In this document: positions 35,841-43,798 of the stretch, one piece after another | Position numbering within the stretch: the first letter of the stretch is position 1 | Layout of the letters: each line of letters opens with the position of its first letter | Assembly (NCBI GenBank): GCA_028281235.1 | Contig: JANQKG010000003.1 | Span: 1-64,000 of the forward strand | Reading direction: 5' to 3' | DNA: 64,000 nucleotides | Source: Afifellaceae bacterium | Lineage (GTDB): Bacteria > Pseudomonadota > Alphaproteobacteria > Rhizobiales > Afifellaceae | Translations under genes and position numbers: made by a program | The notes under the pieces: model-generated | Told to the model about the DNA's origin: nothing | Databases searched by the model: none | The model's input: the letters and a program-made list of their open reading frames with translations, nothing else

Positions 35841-37118
35841 TTAGCGCATCAGGCGTTGCAGGTCGGCCTGCATCTGCGCGACCGCGTCCGCCGGCGAGAG
35901 GAACCCGTCGACGGCCGGCACGATAAGGTTCTGGACGGCGTCGTAGAGCGGTGAGGCGACGCCCGCGATCTCGCTGCGCGGATCATAGGCCACCGTTTCG
36001 GCCAGCGCCGCATAGGTCGCGTTGGGCTCCATGGACTTGAATTCGTCGCTCTCCGAAACGGCACGGAAGGCAGGGATATGGCCCGCCTCGGCCCAGGCCA
36101 GCGAGTTCTGCGCCATCCAGCCCACGACCGTCATGACCGCTTCGCGCTTCGCAGGGTCCATTGGGTCGGGCTGCTGCGGGATGGCAAAGGCGTGCGAGTC
36201 CGCCCATGTGGCGAACTCGCCCATCAGGGCCGGAATCTGAATGGCGCCCCATTCAAAGCCAAGCTCGCCGCTGGCAGCCAGGTCCACCATGGTCGGCACT
36301 TCCCACACGCCGTTCCAGTGGAAGGCGGATCTGCCCGACGTGAAGAGCGCGACGGATGCCGGATATTCCGCCTGCTGCGGCGTCCATCCATTGTCACGCC
36401 AGCCCGCCATGATTTCGATCGCGCGCTGGGCCTTCTCGGCGTTGTCGCCGGCCAGAATCTCCTCGCCGGTGATCAGCTCGCCGCCCATCTGGTTGAACAG
36501 CGTATAGAACACGCGATAGGTCGTGCCCGCATCGGCCGTTGCATAAGAGAGCGGCTCAGCCATGCCGCCCTCAACAAGCGACGTAAGCGCCGCCTCGAAA
36601 TCCGCAAGGTTTCCGATGCCCGTCAGATTGCCGTCGCCATCGAGAAGGCCGGCCCCTTCCAGCGCGTCCTTGTTATAGTAGAGCACCACCGAATGGATAT
36701 CGAAGGGAACCGCATAGAGCGTTCCGTCCGCGCCGCTTGCCGCCTCGATGCTCAGCTCGAAGAAGTCATCCTTTGTAAGGCCCGCATTGCCAAGATCAGC
36801 ATCCGTGACGGGGCTGAGGACGCCCTCCTCCAGCGCCAGCGGTATGCGCGACTGGTGGTAGGTCATGATGTCCGGCCCCTCGCCGACCGCCGCCGACGTG
36901 CGCACCTTGGTATAGAACGGGACGCCCCATTCGAGCGTCGTGGCGGTGATGGAGATGTTGTCGGCATGCTCATCGTTGAAGCGCTCTATCAGCGCCTTCA
37001 TGCGCACGCCGTCGCCACCGCCGAGAAAATCCCACCAGATCACTTCCTGCTCGGCGAGTGCCGGTGTTGCGACCGCCGCCATGGCAATGGCTGCGACCAA
37101 AGATCGGATAGTTCTCAT
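35841..37118 (-). CDS. Carbohydrate ABC transporter solute-binding protein (family 1)
   Basis: The 425-residue periplasmic protein has a Sec signal (MRTIRSLVAAIAMAAVATPALA) and the family 1 sugar-binding fold, seen in WWDFLGGGDGVRMKALIERFN, YAVPFDIHSVVLYYNKDALE and FHWNGVWEVPTMVD. I start at the ATG at 37118, preceded by GGGAGGAGA; the frame upstream lacks signal features. With a GH51 arabinofuranosidase directly upstream in the same operon, the ligand is probably an arabinose-containing oligosaccharide. That is contextual. Confidence 0.92.
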   Translation of the reverse strand: MRTIRSLVAAIAMAAVATPALAEQEVIWWDFLGGGDGVRMKALIERFNDEHADNISITATTLEWGVPFYTKVRTSAAVGEGPDIMTYHQSRIPLALEEGVLSPVTDADLGNAGLTKDDFFELSIEAASGADGTLYAVPFDIHSVVLYYNKDALEGAGLLDGDGNLTGIGNLADFEAALTSLVEGGMAEPLSYATADAGTTYRVFYTLFNQMGGELITGEEILAGDNAEKAQRAIEIMAGWRDNGWTPQQAEYPASVALFTSGRSAFHWNGVWEVPTMVDLAASGELGFEWGAIQIPALMGEFATWADSHAFAIPQQPDPMDPAKREAVMTVVGWMAQNSLAWAEAGHIPAFRAVSESDEFKSMEPNATYAALAETVAYDPRSEIAGVASPLYDAVQNLIVPAVDGFLSPADAVAQMQADLQRLMR

Positions 37119-37264
37119 CTGTCTCCTCCCTTCTCTTCGCCTCCTGAGGCGAATTCCTCCACAGGTGCAGGCGCCGGCAGCGGCGCACTGCGTCGTCACC
37201 GGTCCTGCCGGCCGGCGCCGAAGCTCTTGTTGAGGTTGCTCAGCGTGATGCCCATCGGATCGGC

Positions 37265-38776
37265 TCAGCTCACATTGACGCGCATCACGTGATAGGAGAG
37301 CGGCGCCAGCTTGCCGCGCAGGCAGCCGTCTTCGACGCCGACCCCACTGCCCGGCGCTGGCGCGATCTTGTCCTGATGATCCGGGCCGTTGGTCTCGTTC
37401 AGCCCATGGCCCTGCATCACGAAGTGTTCGGCGAGCTTCGGCGCGGCAAAGCCGGTCAGCGAGACGTTTAGGTCGGCGCTTTCGCTCAGATGGCGGTTGA
37501 CGATGAAGAGCGTGATGATGCCGCTCTTCGCGTCATGCACGGCGGCGACATCGAGAAAGCTGACATCGTCGGCGACGCGGCAATCGTAGCGCGGCGCATC
37601 GACGGCAACCTGGAGGGCGTCGCCACGGCCGTAGAGCGATGCCATCTGATAGGGATAGTAGATCGTTTGCCGCCAGGCCGGGCCGTCTTTCTCCGCCCGG
37701 ATGGGCGCAATCACATTGACCAATTGTGCAATGCAGGCGATCCGCACGCGGTCACTGCGCCGAATGAACTCATTGAGCAGGCAGGCTACGAAAAGCGCGT
37801 CTTCGAAATTGTAGGACTCTTCCAAGAGCGGCGGCGCCACCGGCCAATCCCACTCCTTGATCCGACGCGTGTCTTTCTCACGGTCGTGATACCAGACGTT
37901 CCATTCGTCGAAACAAATAAAGACATCGTTCTTGGCGCGCTTCTTGGCCTTCACGTAATCGATGGCGCCGGCAACCGCCTGGATATAGCGGCCAGTCTCC
38001 TCGACCTTGCCGAAGAAGTTCAGCGTGTCCTTGCCGTTATTGCCGAAATATTTGTGCAGCGAGATGTAGTCGACGTTCTCGTAGCACTCCTCCAGGACCG
38101 TGCGCTCCCATTCGGGATAGGTCGGCATCTGGTCGTTGGAGCTGCCGCAAACCACGGTCTCTATGGTCGCGTCGAATGCCTTGAAGGCCTTGGCGGTTTC
38201 GTCGGCCAGCCGGCCATATTCGTGGGCCTCCTTGTGACCGATCTGCCATGGGCCATCCATCTCATTGCCTAGGCACCACATCCTGACGCCGTACGGATCG
38301 GGCACATCGTGGCTGCGCCGCAGATCGCTCCAATGGGTGCCGCCTGGGTAGTTCACGTATTCGAGGAAATGCCTCGCTTCTTCGAGCCCGCGCGAGCCGA
38401 GGTTGACGGCAAGCATCATCTCCATGCCGGCCATGTCGGCCCAATAGGCGAAGTCGTTGATGCCGACCTGGTTGGTTTCCTTGCAGCGCCATGCGAGATC
38501 GAGCCGCACCGGGCGCTGATCTTTTGGGCCAACGCCGTCTTCCCAATTGTAGGCGGAGACGAAATTGCCGCCGGGATAGCGGATCGCCGGTATCTTGAGA
38601 TCGCGCACCAGCGCCAGCACGTCGCGGCGAAAACCGCGCTCGTCGGCCTGTTCGTGGTCGGGATCGTAAATGCCGCCATAGATCGCGCGGCCCATATGCT
38701 CGATGAAGGCCGAGTAGAGCCGCTCGTCGATCGCGCTCACACCGAAATCCCGGTGAATGGCGACATTGACCCGCAT
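37265..38776 (-). CDS. Alpha-L-arabinofuranosidase, GH51
   Basis: The 503-residue enzyme removes terminal alpha-L-arabinofuranosyl groups with retention of configuration. GH51 landmarks are visible: AIRYPGGNFVSAYNWEDGVG near residue 65, the acid/base Glu172 in WCLGNEMDGPWQIGHK, and the nucleophile Glu291 in ICFDEWNVWYHDR. There is no signal peptide, so it acts in the cytoplasm on imported oligosaccharides. The ATG at 38776 follows GGGAGGGTTGC. It is the first gene of a minus-strand operon with a sugar importer; a nested palindrome at 38795-38834 stands between it and the regulator gene upstream and is the likely operator. Confidence 0.93.
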   Translation of the reverse strand: MRVNVAIHRDFGVSAIDERLYSAFIEHMGRAIYGGIYDPDHEQADERGFRRDVLALVRDLKIPAIRYPGGNFVSAYNWEDGVGPKDQRPVRLDLAWRCKETNQVGINDFAYWADMAGMEMMLAVNLGSRGLEEARHFLEYVNYPGGTHWSDLRRSHDVPDPYGVRMWCLGNEMDGPWQIGHKEAHEYGRLADETAKAFKAFDATIETVVCGSSNDQMPTYPEWERTVLEECYENVDYISLHKYFGNNGKDTLNFFGKVEETGRYIQAVAGAIDYVKAKKRAKNDVFICFDEWNVWYHDREKDTRRIKEWDWPVAPPLLEESYNFEDALFVACLLNEFIRRSDRVRIACIAQLVNVIAPIRAEKDGPAWRQTIYYPYQMASLYGRGDALQVAVDAPRYDCRVADDVSFLDVAAVHDAKSGIITLFIVNRHLSESADLNVSLTGFAAPKLAEHFVMQGHGLNETNGPDHQDKIAPAPGSGVGVEDGCLRGKLAPLSYHVMRVNVS

Positions 38777-38794
38777 GCAACCCTCCCGAACATT

Positions 38795-38834
38795 TATATC
38801 TGTTTTTTCGGTATAAACCGAATTTCGGGATATA
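38795..38834. promoter_or_regulatory. Nested palindromic operator candidate before the arabinofuranosidase operon
   Basis: An inner inverted repeat TTCGGT-ATAA-ACCGAA (38807-38822) lies inside outer arms TATATC (38795-38800) and GATATA (38829-38834). It begins 19 bases upstream of the ATG at 38776. The outer half-sites recur as TATATC and GATATC at 39900-39920, just upstream of the regulator gene. A dimeric winged-helix regulator binding both places is the simple reading. Confidence 0.55.
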
Positions 38835-38941
38835 GTTGCGCCGAGGACTGACCCTGTCAACCCGCAATGCGTGCCGGCTCGAAATCCGGTCCTGTGGCCA
38901 TTGTTGGGATCTGAGGCGCGACCGGAATCGGAACCTGCGCT

Positions 38942-39871
38942 TCAGCGCCTGGTGCGCAGGCGCATCACGATGTCCTGATCGTAATTGCCGAACCGGCGGC
39001 CGAAGACGTTGACGCCGCCAGGGTGGCTTGCGTCAGGCTTCACTTCGATCTTCAAGCGAATGGAGCGATGGGCATTGAGGTCAAGCCGCTCGACACTGAC
39101 GTTGGACAGTTTGCGTCCGTCTATAAAGGCGCCTTTGCCGTTGACCGCCCAGTTCTTGAGCATGCCGTATTGGGAGCCACTCATCTTCCACCAGTCGGGC
39201 GTATAGGCGCCACGCTTGTCGCCGAAATCGCCCGGCGACGTCCACGCGCCGAGCTCCACGTTGTTGACGGAAATCACAATGTCGGACGGCCAGTCGGATA
39301 GCGTGCCGGGGACGACCGAGCTGATCTCCATGACGAATTCGATGGCCTCGATATCGTCGCCTTTCAGCTTGGCATTGTTGGGAAATTGATATTCCACATA
39401 GCCGCTCGTGAACCAGAGAAGCGATGCCTTCATCCGCTCCGGGTCGAGGAACGTTTCCGGCACGTCAAGCAGGCCGATCACGCCCTCCGGTGAGCAGATC
39501 CCGCAAGGCCCGGTGACCGCACTGTTGGTGTAGAGCCCGAGCGGCATAGAGACTTCGATCAGGTTGGGATCGATCAGTGCCTCGGAATCGCGAAAGCTGA
39601 CGATCAGTTCGTCATAGATGGCGTGGCAGATTTTCTGGCTGCCCTTCTTGGCCCTCTGCGACTCGGTGCGCAGCAGGCCAGCCTCCTCAAGCACCTGAAC
39701 GTTTGACGAAACCGATGATTGCGGCTGGTCAAGATGCCGGGCGATATCGTTGACGTTCATACCGCCGCGACGATGCAGAAGGCGCAGGATGCTCACCCGC
39801 GACGGAGACGCGATCCCCTTCAGTGCGACGTGATCCTTATCGGGATCGATGACACGGAAATTGGGACTCAT
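38942..39871 (-). CDS. Winged-helix (ArsR-like) transcriptional regulator with C-terminal sensor domain
   Basis: The 309-residue protein has an ArsR-like winged helix at residues about 17-85 (LKGIASPSRVSILRLLHRRG, then NVNDIARHLDQPQSSVSSNVQVLEEAGLLRTE). The remaining 220 residues form a domain with GLYTNSAVTGPCGICSPEGV, WFTSGYVEYQFPN and YTPDWWKMSGSQYG. I do not recognise its family well; it resembles a carbohydrate-binding beta-sandwich, and such proteins accompany arabinoside genes. The start at 39871 follows GGAGCCGCC. It is read in the same direction as the GH51 operon and probably represses it when no substrate is present. Confidence 0.75.
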   Translation of the reverse strand: MSPNFRVIDPDKDHVALKGIASPSRVSILRLLHRRGGMNVNDIARHLDQPQSSVSSNVQVLEEAGLLRTESQRAKKGSQKICHAIYDELIVSFRDSEALIDPNLIEVSMPLGLYTNSAVTGPCGICSPEGVIGLLDVPETFLDPERMKASLLWFTSGYVEYQFPNNAKLKGDDIEAIEFVMEISSVVPGTLSDWPSDIVISVNNVELGAWTSPGDFGDKRGAYTPDWWKMSGSQYGMLKNWAVNGKGAFIDGRKLSNVSVERLDLNAHRSIRLKIEVKPDASHPGGVNVFGRRFGNYDQDIVMRLRTRR

Positions 39872-39899
39872 GGCGGCTCCAGCGTGCAAAGCTGGTCTT

Positions 39900-39920
39900 T
39901 ATATCAGGATTCTCGATATC
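39900..39920. promoter_or_regulatory. Half-site pair upstream of the winged-helix regulator
   Basis: TATATC at 39900-39905 and GATATC at 39915-39920 are the same half-sites that flank the palindrome at 38795-38834. They lie 29-49 bases upstream of the regulator start, so the regulator may control itself. Confidence 0.4.
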
Positions 39921-39953
39921 CACAATGCCGGTTTTTGGCAGCAGATCACCCCC

Positions 39954-40188
39954 TTATTCCCACTCGATGATCGCGGCTCTCAGTAACGCGTTGATCTGTA
40001 AGCACAATATTTATCTGTGAGTTTCCGGCGTCCGACGGTCGGACAGTCAGATTTCTCGGCTGTCGATTCCAAAGGGAAATTTGCCCGATCCGTCGAAAGC
40101 GAGGTGTCGACGACTATCGGTATCGATCGGTCGATTTATCGAGCCTACATCCCGACCAGCGCTGTCCGCTGTTCGACAAAACACCGTC
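39954..40188. repeat. Dispersed module-boundary repeat, copy C (guaA-end-like core)
   Basis: The core TTATTCCCACTCGATGATC (39954-39972) differs from copies B and D only in the stop codon: on the minus strand it reads ATC ATC GAG TGG GAA TAA. The right flank is collinear with copies A and B: AATATTTATCTGTGA, GATTCCAAAG at offset 111, GTGTCGACGACTATCG at offset 150 and AACACCGTC at the end. The left flank is different from B and D. It separates the arabinoside module from the SorC/mtn module. Confidence 0.85.
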
Positions 40189-40255
40189 AGATGCGAGAGA
40201 GGTCGAGCTTGATGCGCTATGCGGCTCTTCCGGCCTTGGGCCCACCGCCTTTTTT

Positions 40256-40267
40256 TGACAAATGTCA
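40256..40267. promoter_or_regulatory. Palindrome TGACAAATGTCA upstream of the SorC-family regulator
   Basis: TGACA-AA-TGTCA has perfect five-base arms and ends 42 bases before the regulator's ATG at 40309. Closely similar sites stand at 43752-43763 (TGACTTTTGTCA), between mtnK and the importer genes, and at 50677-50688 (AGACAACTGTCA), upstream of the transketolase/RuBisCO-like operon. This is the best candidate for the SorC regulator's binding site. Confidence 0.55.
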
Positions 40268-40308
40268 GAACCCGGTGTCCAATAGCTAAAAGCGGAACTG
40301 GGACGCCC

Positions 40309-41301
40309 ATGCCTTCGACTTCGTTACGGCGATCGGCCGGACAGATCAGCGGCGAGGACATCGTGGTGGAAGCGGCGTGGCTCTATTACCATGACGGCCT
40401 GAACCAGAACGAGATCGCCCGGCGCCTCAAGGTCTCAAGGGCGACTGTGGTCAACTATCTGCAGGAAGCGCGCGAGCGCGGCTTCATCAACATCACGCTG
40501 GCCGCCGAGCCGTTTACGAACCACCGGATCGCGCGCGAACTGTGCGGCACGCTTGGCCTGCGCGCGGCCTATGTCCTTCCCGATGGACAGGGCTCGGAGC
40601 AGGAGCAGTCGGAACGGGTCGTGCGCGGTGCTGCCAACTGGCTGCCCGCGCTGCTGGAGCCGGGCGACCGTCTCGGCGTTGCCTGGGGCAGGACGATCTA
40701 TGACATGGCCAGCCACATCGAGCCGGTCCGCATCCGGGACATCGAAGTGATCCAGCTCATCGGCTCGATGGCCACACCCTACGGGTTCTCCGCCGAGGTT
40801 TGCTCGGCCAACGTCGCCCGCAAGCTGGACGCAAAGTGCGTGAACCTCCACGCACCGGCGATTCTCAGTGCACCGGAGGTCGCAGCCACCTTGCGCAAGG
40901 AAGCGATTATCGCGGCCCAATTGGAAGCGATCGACCAGTGCAACAAGACGATGTTTGCCGTCGGCTCCTGCGACTATGACAGCCACATCGTCACATCGGG
41001 CATAGCCACCCACGATGATCTGGATTGGTACGTGGCGCACGGCGCAGCCGGCGTCCTGTGCGGCCGTTTCATCGACGCGAACGGCGAGCCGGTGCACGGG
41101 CCGCTCGATGAGCGCATAATCGGCGTCGAGCAATTGGCGCTGCGTGGCAAGCAGATGGGCTTGCTCGTGTCCTCCGGCAAAGAGAAAACGCTGGCGATGC
41201 TGGCCGCACTGCGCGGCGGCTACGCAACCCATCTGGTTACTAGTCAGACCTCTGCAAGGCGACTGCTCAAATTGGCAGAGCGCTCCGAGGCCGCCGCCTG
41301 A
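40309..41301 (+). CDS. SorC/DeoR-type sugar-responsive transcriptional regulator
   Basis: The 330-residue protein has an N-terminal helix-turn-helix (residues about 18-60: AAWLYYHDGLNQNEIARRLK, then VSRATVVNYLQEARERGFI) and a C-terminal sugar-phosphate-binding SorC domain (GDRLGVAWGRTIYDMAS, AVGSCDYDSHIVTSG, GVLCGRFIDANGEPVHG). Such proteins sense a phosphorylated sugar and act as tetramers. It converges with mtnA, and candidate operator sites lie before it, between mtnK and the importer, and before the transketolase operon. The natural inducer would be methylthioribose-1-phosphate, a ribulose phosphate or a related ester. I use the ATG at 40309; the frame runs upstream into the gap with repeat copy C. 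Confidence 0.9.
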   Translation: MPSTSLRRSAGQISGEDIVVEAAWLYYHDGLNQNEIARRLKVSRATVVNYLQEARERGFINITLAAEPFTNHRIARELCGTLGLRAAYVLPDGQGSEQEQSERVVRGAANWLPALLEPGDRLGVAWGRTIYDMASHIEPVRIRDIEVIQLIGSMATPYGFSAEVCSANVARKLDAKCVNLHAPAILSAPEVAATLRKEAIIAAQLEAIDQCNKTMFAVGSCDYDSHIVTSGIATHDDLDWYVAHGAAGVLCGRFIDANGEPVHGPLDERIIGVEQLALRGKQMGLLVSSGKEKTLAMLAALRGGYATHLVTSQTSARRLLKLAERSEAAA

Positions 41302-41310
41302 ACCGCCGCC

Positions 41311-42408
41311 TTAGCGGCGCTTCTCGGGGAACAGTTTCAGCAATCCCTCTTCGCTGGGCTCGGCGATGCCGCGTTCGGTGATGAGCCCGGTGACGAGCCG
41401 TGCGGGCGTGACGTCAAATGCCGGGTTCGCACCTGGAGTGCCGTCAGGCGATATCTGAACAGAGGCGGTTGAGCCGTCATCGAGCTTGCCGAACACGCGG
41501 ATCACCTCGCCCTGGTCGCGCTGCTCGATCGGGATCTCCGCAAGCCCGTCATGCACGGTCCAGTCGATGGTGCTGGAAGGCAGCGCGACGTAGAAGGGAA
41601 TGTTGTTGTCGCGCGCGGCGAGCGCCTTCAAATAGGTGCCGATCTTGTTGCAGACATCGCCCGACGCGGTCGTTCGGTCGGTGCCGACGATCACCACATC
41701 CACGTCACCATGCTGCATCAGATGTCCACCGGCATTGTCCACGACGAGATGGTGGTCGATGCCATGGCTGTTGAGCTCCCAGGAGGTGAGCTGGGCTCCC
41801 TGGTTGCGCGGCCGCGTCTCGTCCACCCAGACATGGACGTTCAGCCCATCCTCGACGGCGTGATAGATCGGCGAGGTCGCCGTCCCCCAGTCGACCGTCG
41901 CAATCCACCCGGCATTGCAATGGGTCAGCACATTGACCGGCTCGCCGGGCGCCTTTGTGCGGGCGATCTCGCGCAGGATTTCAAGCCCGTGCAGCCCGAT
42001 CTGCCGGTTCGTTTCCACATCCATGTCGCAGATTTCGGCAGCGCGGCGCATGGCCTCGCCGGCGCGGCGCTCGACCGGCACCTGGGCAAGAAACGAGCGC
42101 ATGTCGTCGAGCGCCCAGCGCAGATTGATCGCCGTCGGCCGCGTCTCGTGCAGCACGTCCCAGGCATGGTCGAGCGCTGCGTCGGAGGGATCGCGCGCCA
42201 TCTCGACCGCGATCCCGTAAGCCGCCGTCGCCCCGATCAACGGCGCGCCGCGCACCCACATGTCGCGAATGGCGGTGGCAAAATCCTCCAGCGTCTCAAG
42301 GCTGACGACGCGGAACTCATGCGGCAGCCAGCGCTGGTCGATGATCATGACGCGGCCATCATCGTCGTCGCGCCAGATCGAGCGGTAATGGCGGTCGCCG
42401 ACCTTCAT
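41311..42408 (-). CDS. mtnA: S-methyl-5-thioribose-1-phosphate isomerase
   Basis: The 365-residue enzyme turns 5-methylthioribose-1-phosphate (or 5-deoxyribose-1-phosphate) into the matching ribulose-1-phosphate. The family marks are strong: [20 protein letters not shown], the catalytic Cys164 in [36 protein letters not shown], and the catalytic Asp244 in [19 protein letters not shown]. It is related to eIF2B-alpha but these motifs place it with MtnA. It overlaps the stop of mtnK by four bases, so the two are translationally coupled. No mtnP, mtnB, mtnD or other classic methionine-salvage gene is present here. Confidence 0.95.
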   Translation of the reverse strand: MKVGDRHYRSIWRDDDDGRVMIIDQRWLPHEFRVVSLETLEDFATAIRDMWVRGAPLIGATAAYGIAVEMARDPSDAALDHAWDVLHETRPTAINLRWALDDMRSFLAQVPVERRAGEAMRRAAEICDMDVETNRQIGLHGLEILREIARTKAPGEPVNVLTHCNAGWIATVDWGTATSPIYHAVEDGLNVHVWVDETRPRNQGAQLTSWELNSHGIDHHLVVDNAGGHLMQHGDVDVVIVGTDRTTASGDVCNKIGTYLKALAARDNNIPFYVALPSSTIDWTVHDGLAEIPIEQRDQGEVIRVFGKLDDGSTASVQISPDGTPGANPAFDVTPARLVTGLITERGIAEPSEEGLLKLFPEKRR

Positions 42409-43673
42409 GGCTTTCCTCCCCTGCCCGCGGCGCGGGCCGCCGCGACAACCTGATCGATCCCGGCATAGCCGTTCCGGCTCAGCACCAGCGTGCGGCCGAG
42501 CCGCAGCGCGGCTTCCTCAAGCGGTGCGCGCATGTCGGCATCCTCGATGGTGTCGAATTCGGCAATATGCGCCAGCCCAAGGATGCGCCGGTGCATCTCA
42601 ATGCCGGCAAAGCCGAGCGCGTCGGCAAAGATCTCGCCAAGCACCTCGCGCAGTGCTGCATCGGAGGCCAGATAATGGCCCTGGTCCTCATAGAGCGTCT
42701 TCGGATAGAGGACCCCGGTGCGCTCGGTCTGCCACAGCTCGGCGAAATTATCGGCGAACGCCGTCCACGTATCAACGGCCACCTCAAGCAACCAATCCTG
42801 ATAGGCTGTGCGCGCATCGTTGTCGGCCAGGTGCCCGGGCATGGCAAGATAAGCCATCAGATAGTTGCCGAGCAGCATACCGATGTCGAAACCCATCGGG
42901 CCGTAAAAGGCAAATTCCGGATCGATGACCCGCGCGGCCTCGTCAGTGACCATGATGGAGCCGGTATGCAGGTCGCCATGGCACATGGTCTCGGCGCGGG
43001 CGGTGAACGCGCGCTTGAAATGCTGCGCGGCGATTTTTAGTTGCTCGTCCTGGCGCAGTTCGGCGACCACCGCATCGAGCTGCGGGCTCGTATGCCGGTT
43101 CATCTCAGCATCGAAATAGGGTTCGGTGAAAACCAGGTTCTCGGTGATGTCGCACAGTTCGACATTGCCGGAGAACAGCGCCACGTCGGCCTTCTTGTCG
43201 CGCGCCGGCATGGACAGGTCGGAGCCTCGAAAAGCGGTCCGGGCGCAGAACGCCCCTATCGTGCGGCCCAGGCTCGCCACGCGACGGCCGGCCATCATCT
43301 GGTGGCGCAGGATGATGTGCGGAGTCAAATACTCCATGACGATCAGCGCCTGGGCTTCGTCATAGTGGTAGATCTCAGGTACCCGCCCGGGGTCCCGCGC
43401 GGCCTGCCGCGTCAACGCGTGGTATTCGAAGAAGGCGCGGGTCAGCGGCAGCGGCCAGCTTTCGCCGACAAGCCTCACATAGGGAAGCGCCTGCTTGACG
43501 ACCGCCGCGCCTTCGCTGCCCTCCACGATGAAGACAAGATTGAGATTGCCGTCGCCCACTTCGCGCACCGACCAGGACGATGCGTCCGGGCCAAGGCGCG
43601 ATGTCAGCGCATCCACGCCACCCAACCGCGCGCCCAGCGTCGCCGACGACAGGGCCTGATAGTCTTCGCTCAA
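42405..43673 (-). CDS. mtnK: 5-methylthioribose kinase
   Basis: The 422-residue kinase phosphorylates the anomeric hydroxyl of free methylthioribose using ATP. It has the protein-kinase-like APH fold: [14 protein letters not shown] nucleotide loop, [13 protein letters not shown] catalytic loop with its Asp, and [17 protein letters not shown] metal loop. The last two strings are typical of MtnK. I propose the TTG at 43673 as start because GGGAGG precedes it by six bases; an ATG at 43733 in the same frame lacks a site and would lie in the promoter gap. Without a phosphorylase nearby, the cell would need free methylthioribose or 5-deoxyribose from outside, in keeping with the importer divergently coded at 43799-47477. 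Confidence 0.93.
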   Translation of the reverse strand: MSEDYQALSSATLGARLGGVDALTSRLGPDASSWSVREVGDGNLNLVFIVEGSEGAAVVKQALPYVRLVGESWPLPLTRAFFEYHALTRQAARDPGRVPEIYHYDEAQALIVMEYLTPHIILRHQMMAGRRVASLGRTIGAFCARTAFRGSDLSMPARDKKADVALFSGNVELCDITENLVFTEPYFDAEMNRHTSPQLDAVVAELRQDEQLKIAAQHFKRAFTARAETMCHGDLHTGSIMVTDEAARVIDPEFAFYGPMGFDIGMLLGNYLMAYLAMPGHLADNDARTAYQDWLLEVAVDTWTAFADNFAELWQTERTGVLYPKTLYEDQGHYLASDAALREVLGEIFADALGFAGIEMHRRILGLAHIAEFDTIEDADMRAPLEEAALRLGRTLVLSRNGYAGIDQVVAAARAAGRGGKP

Positions 43674-43739
43674 GGTCGTCCTCCCCGTATCGCCCACGAC
43701 CGTGCCCGACGTGGAGCGTAAGGACCCGTTCAATCAGTT

Positions 43740-43763
43740 GTCAATACGCGTTGACTTTTGTCA
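43740..43763. promoter_or_regulatory. Overlapping palindromes in the mtnK/importer divergent promoter
   Basis: GTCAA-TACGCG-TTGAC (43740-43755) overlaps TGAC-TTTT-GTCA (43752-43763). The second matches the palindrome before the SorC gene in arm sequence and length. Both lie in the 125-base gap between the divergent mtnK and importer genes, so one regulator could control both transcripts. Confidence 0.5.
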
Positions 43764-43798
43764 TGTGAGTTGGTTTCCTCAACGCCGGGAGGAGTTGG

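Noticed and set aside
40017-40289. Plus-strand frame inside repeat copy C with a similar peptide to one in copy A (AVDSK..ARS...VSTTI)
   Set aside because: The similarity follows from the DNA repeat. Copy B does not keep the full frame, so I treat the unit as non-coding.
42405-43673. Aminoglycoside phosphotransferase (resistance gene)
   Set aside because: The fold is shared, but [13 protein letters not shown] and [15 protein letters not shown] together with adjoining mtnA identify methylthioribose kinase.
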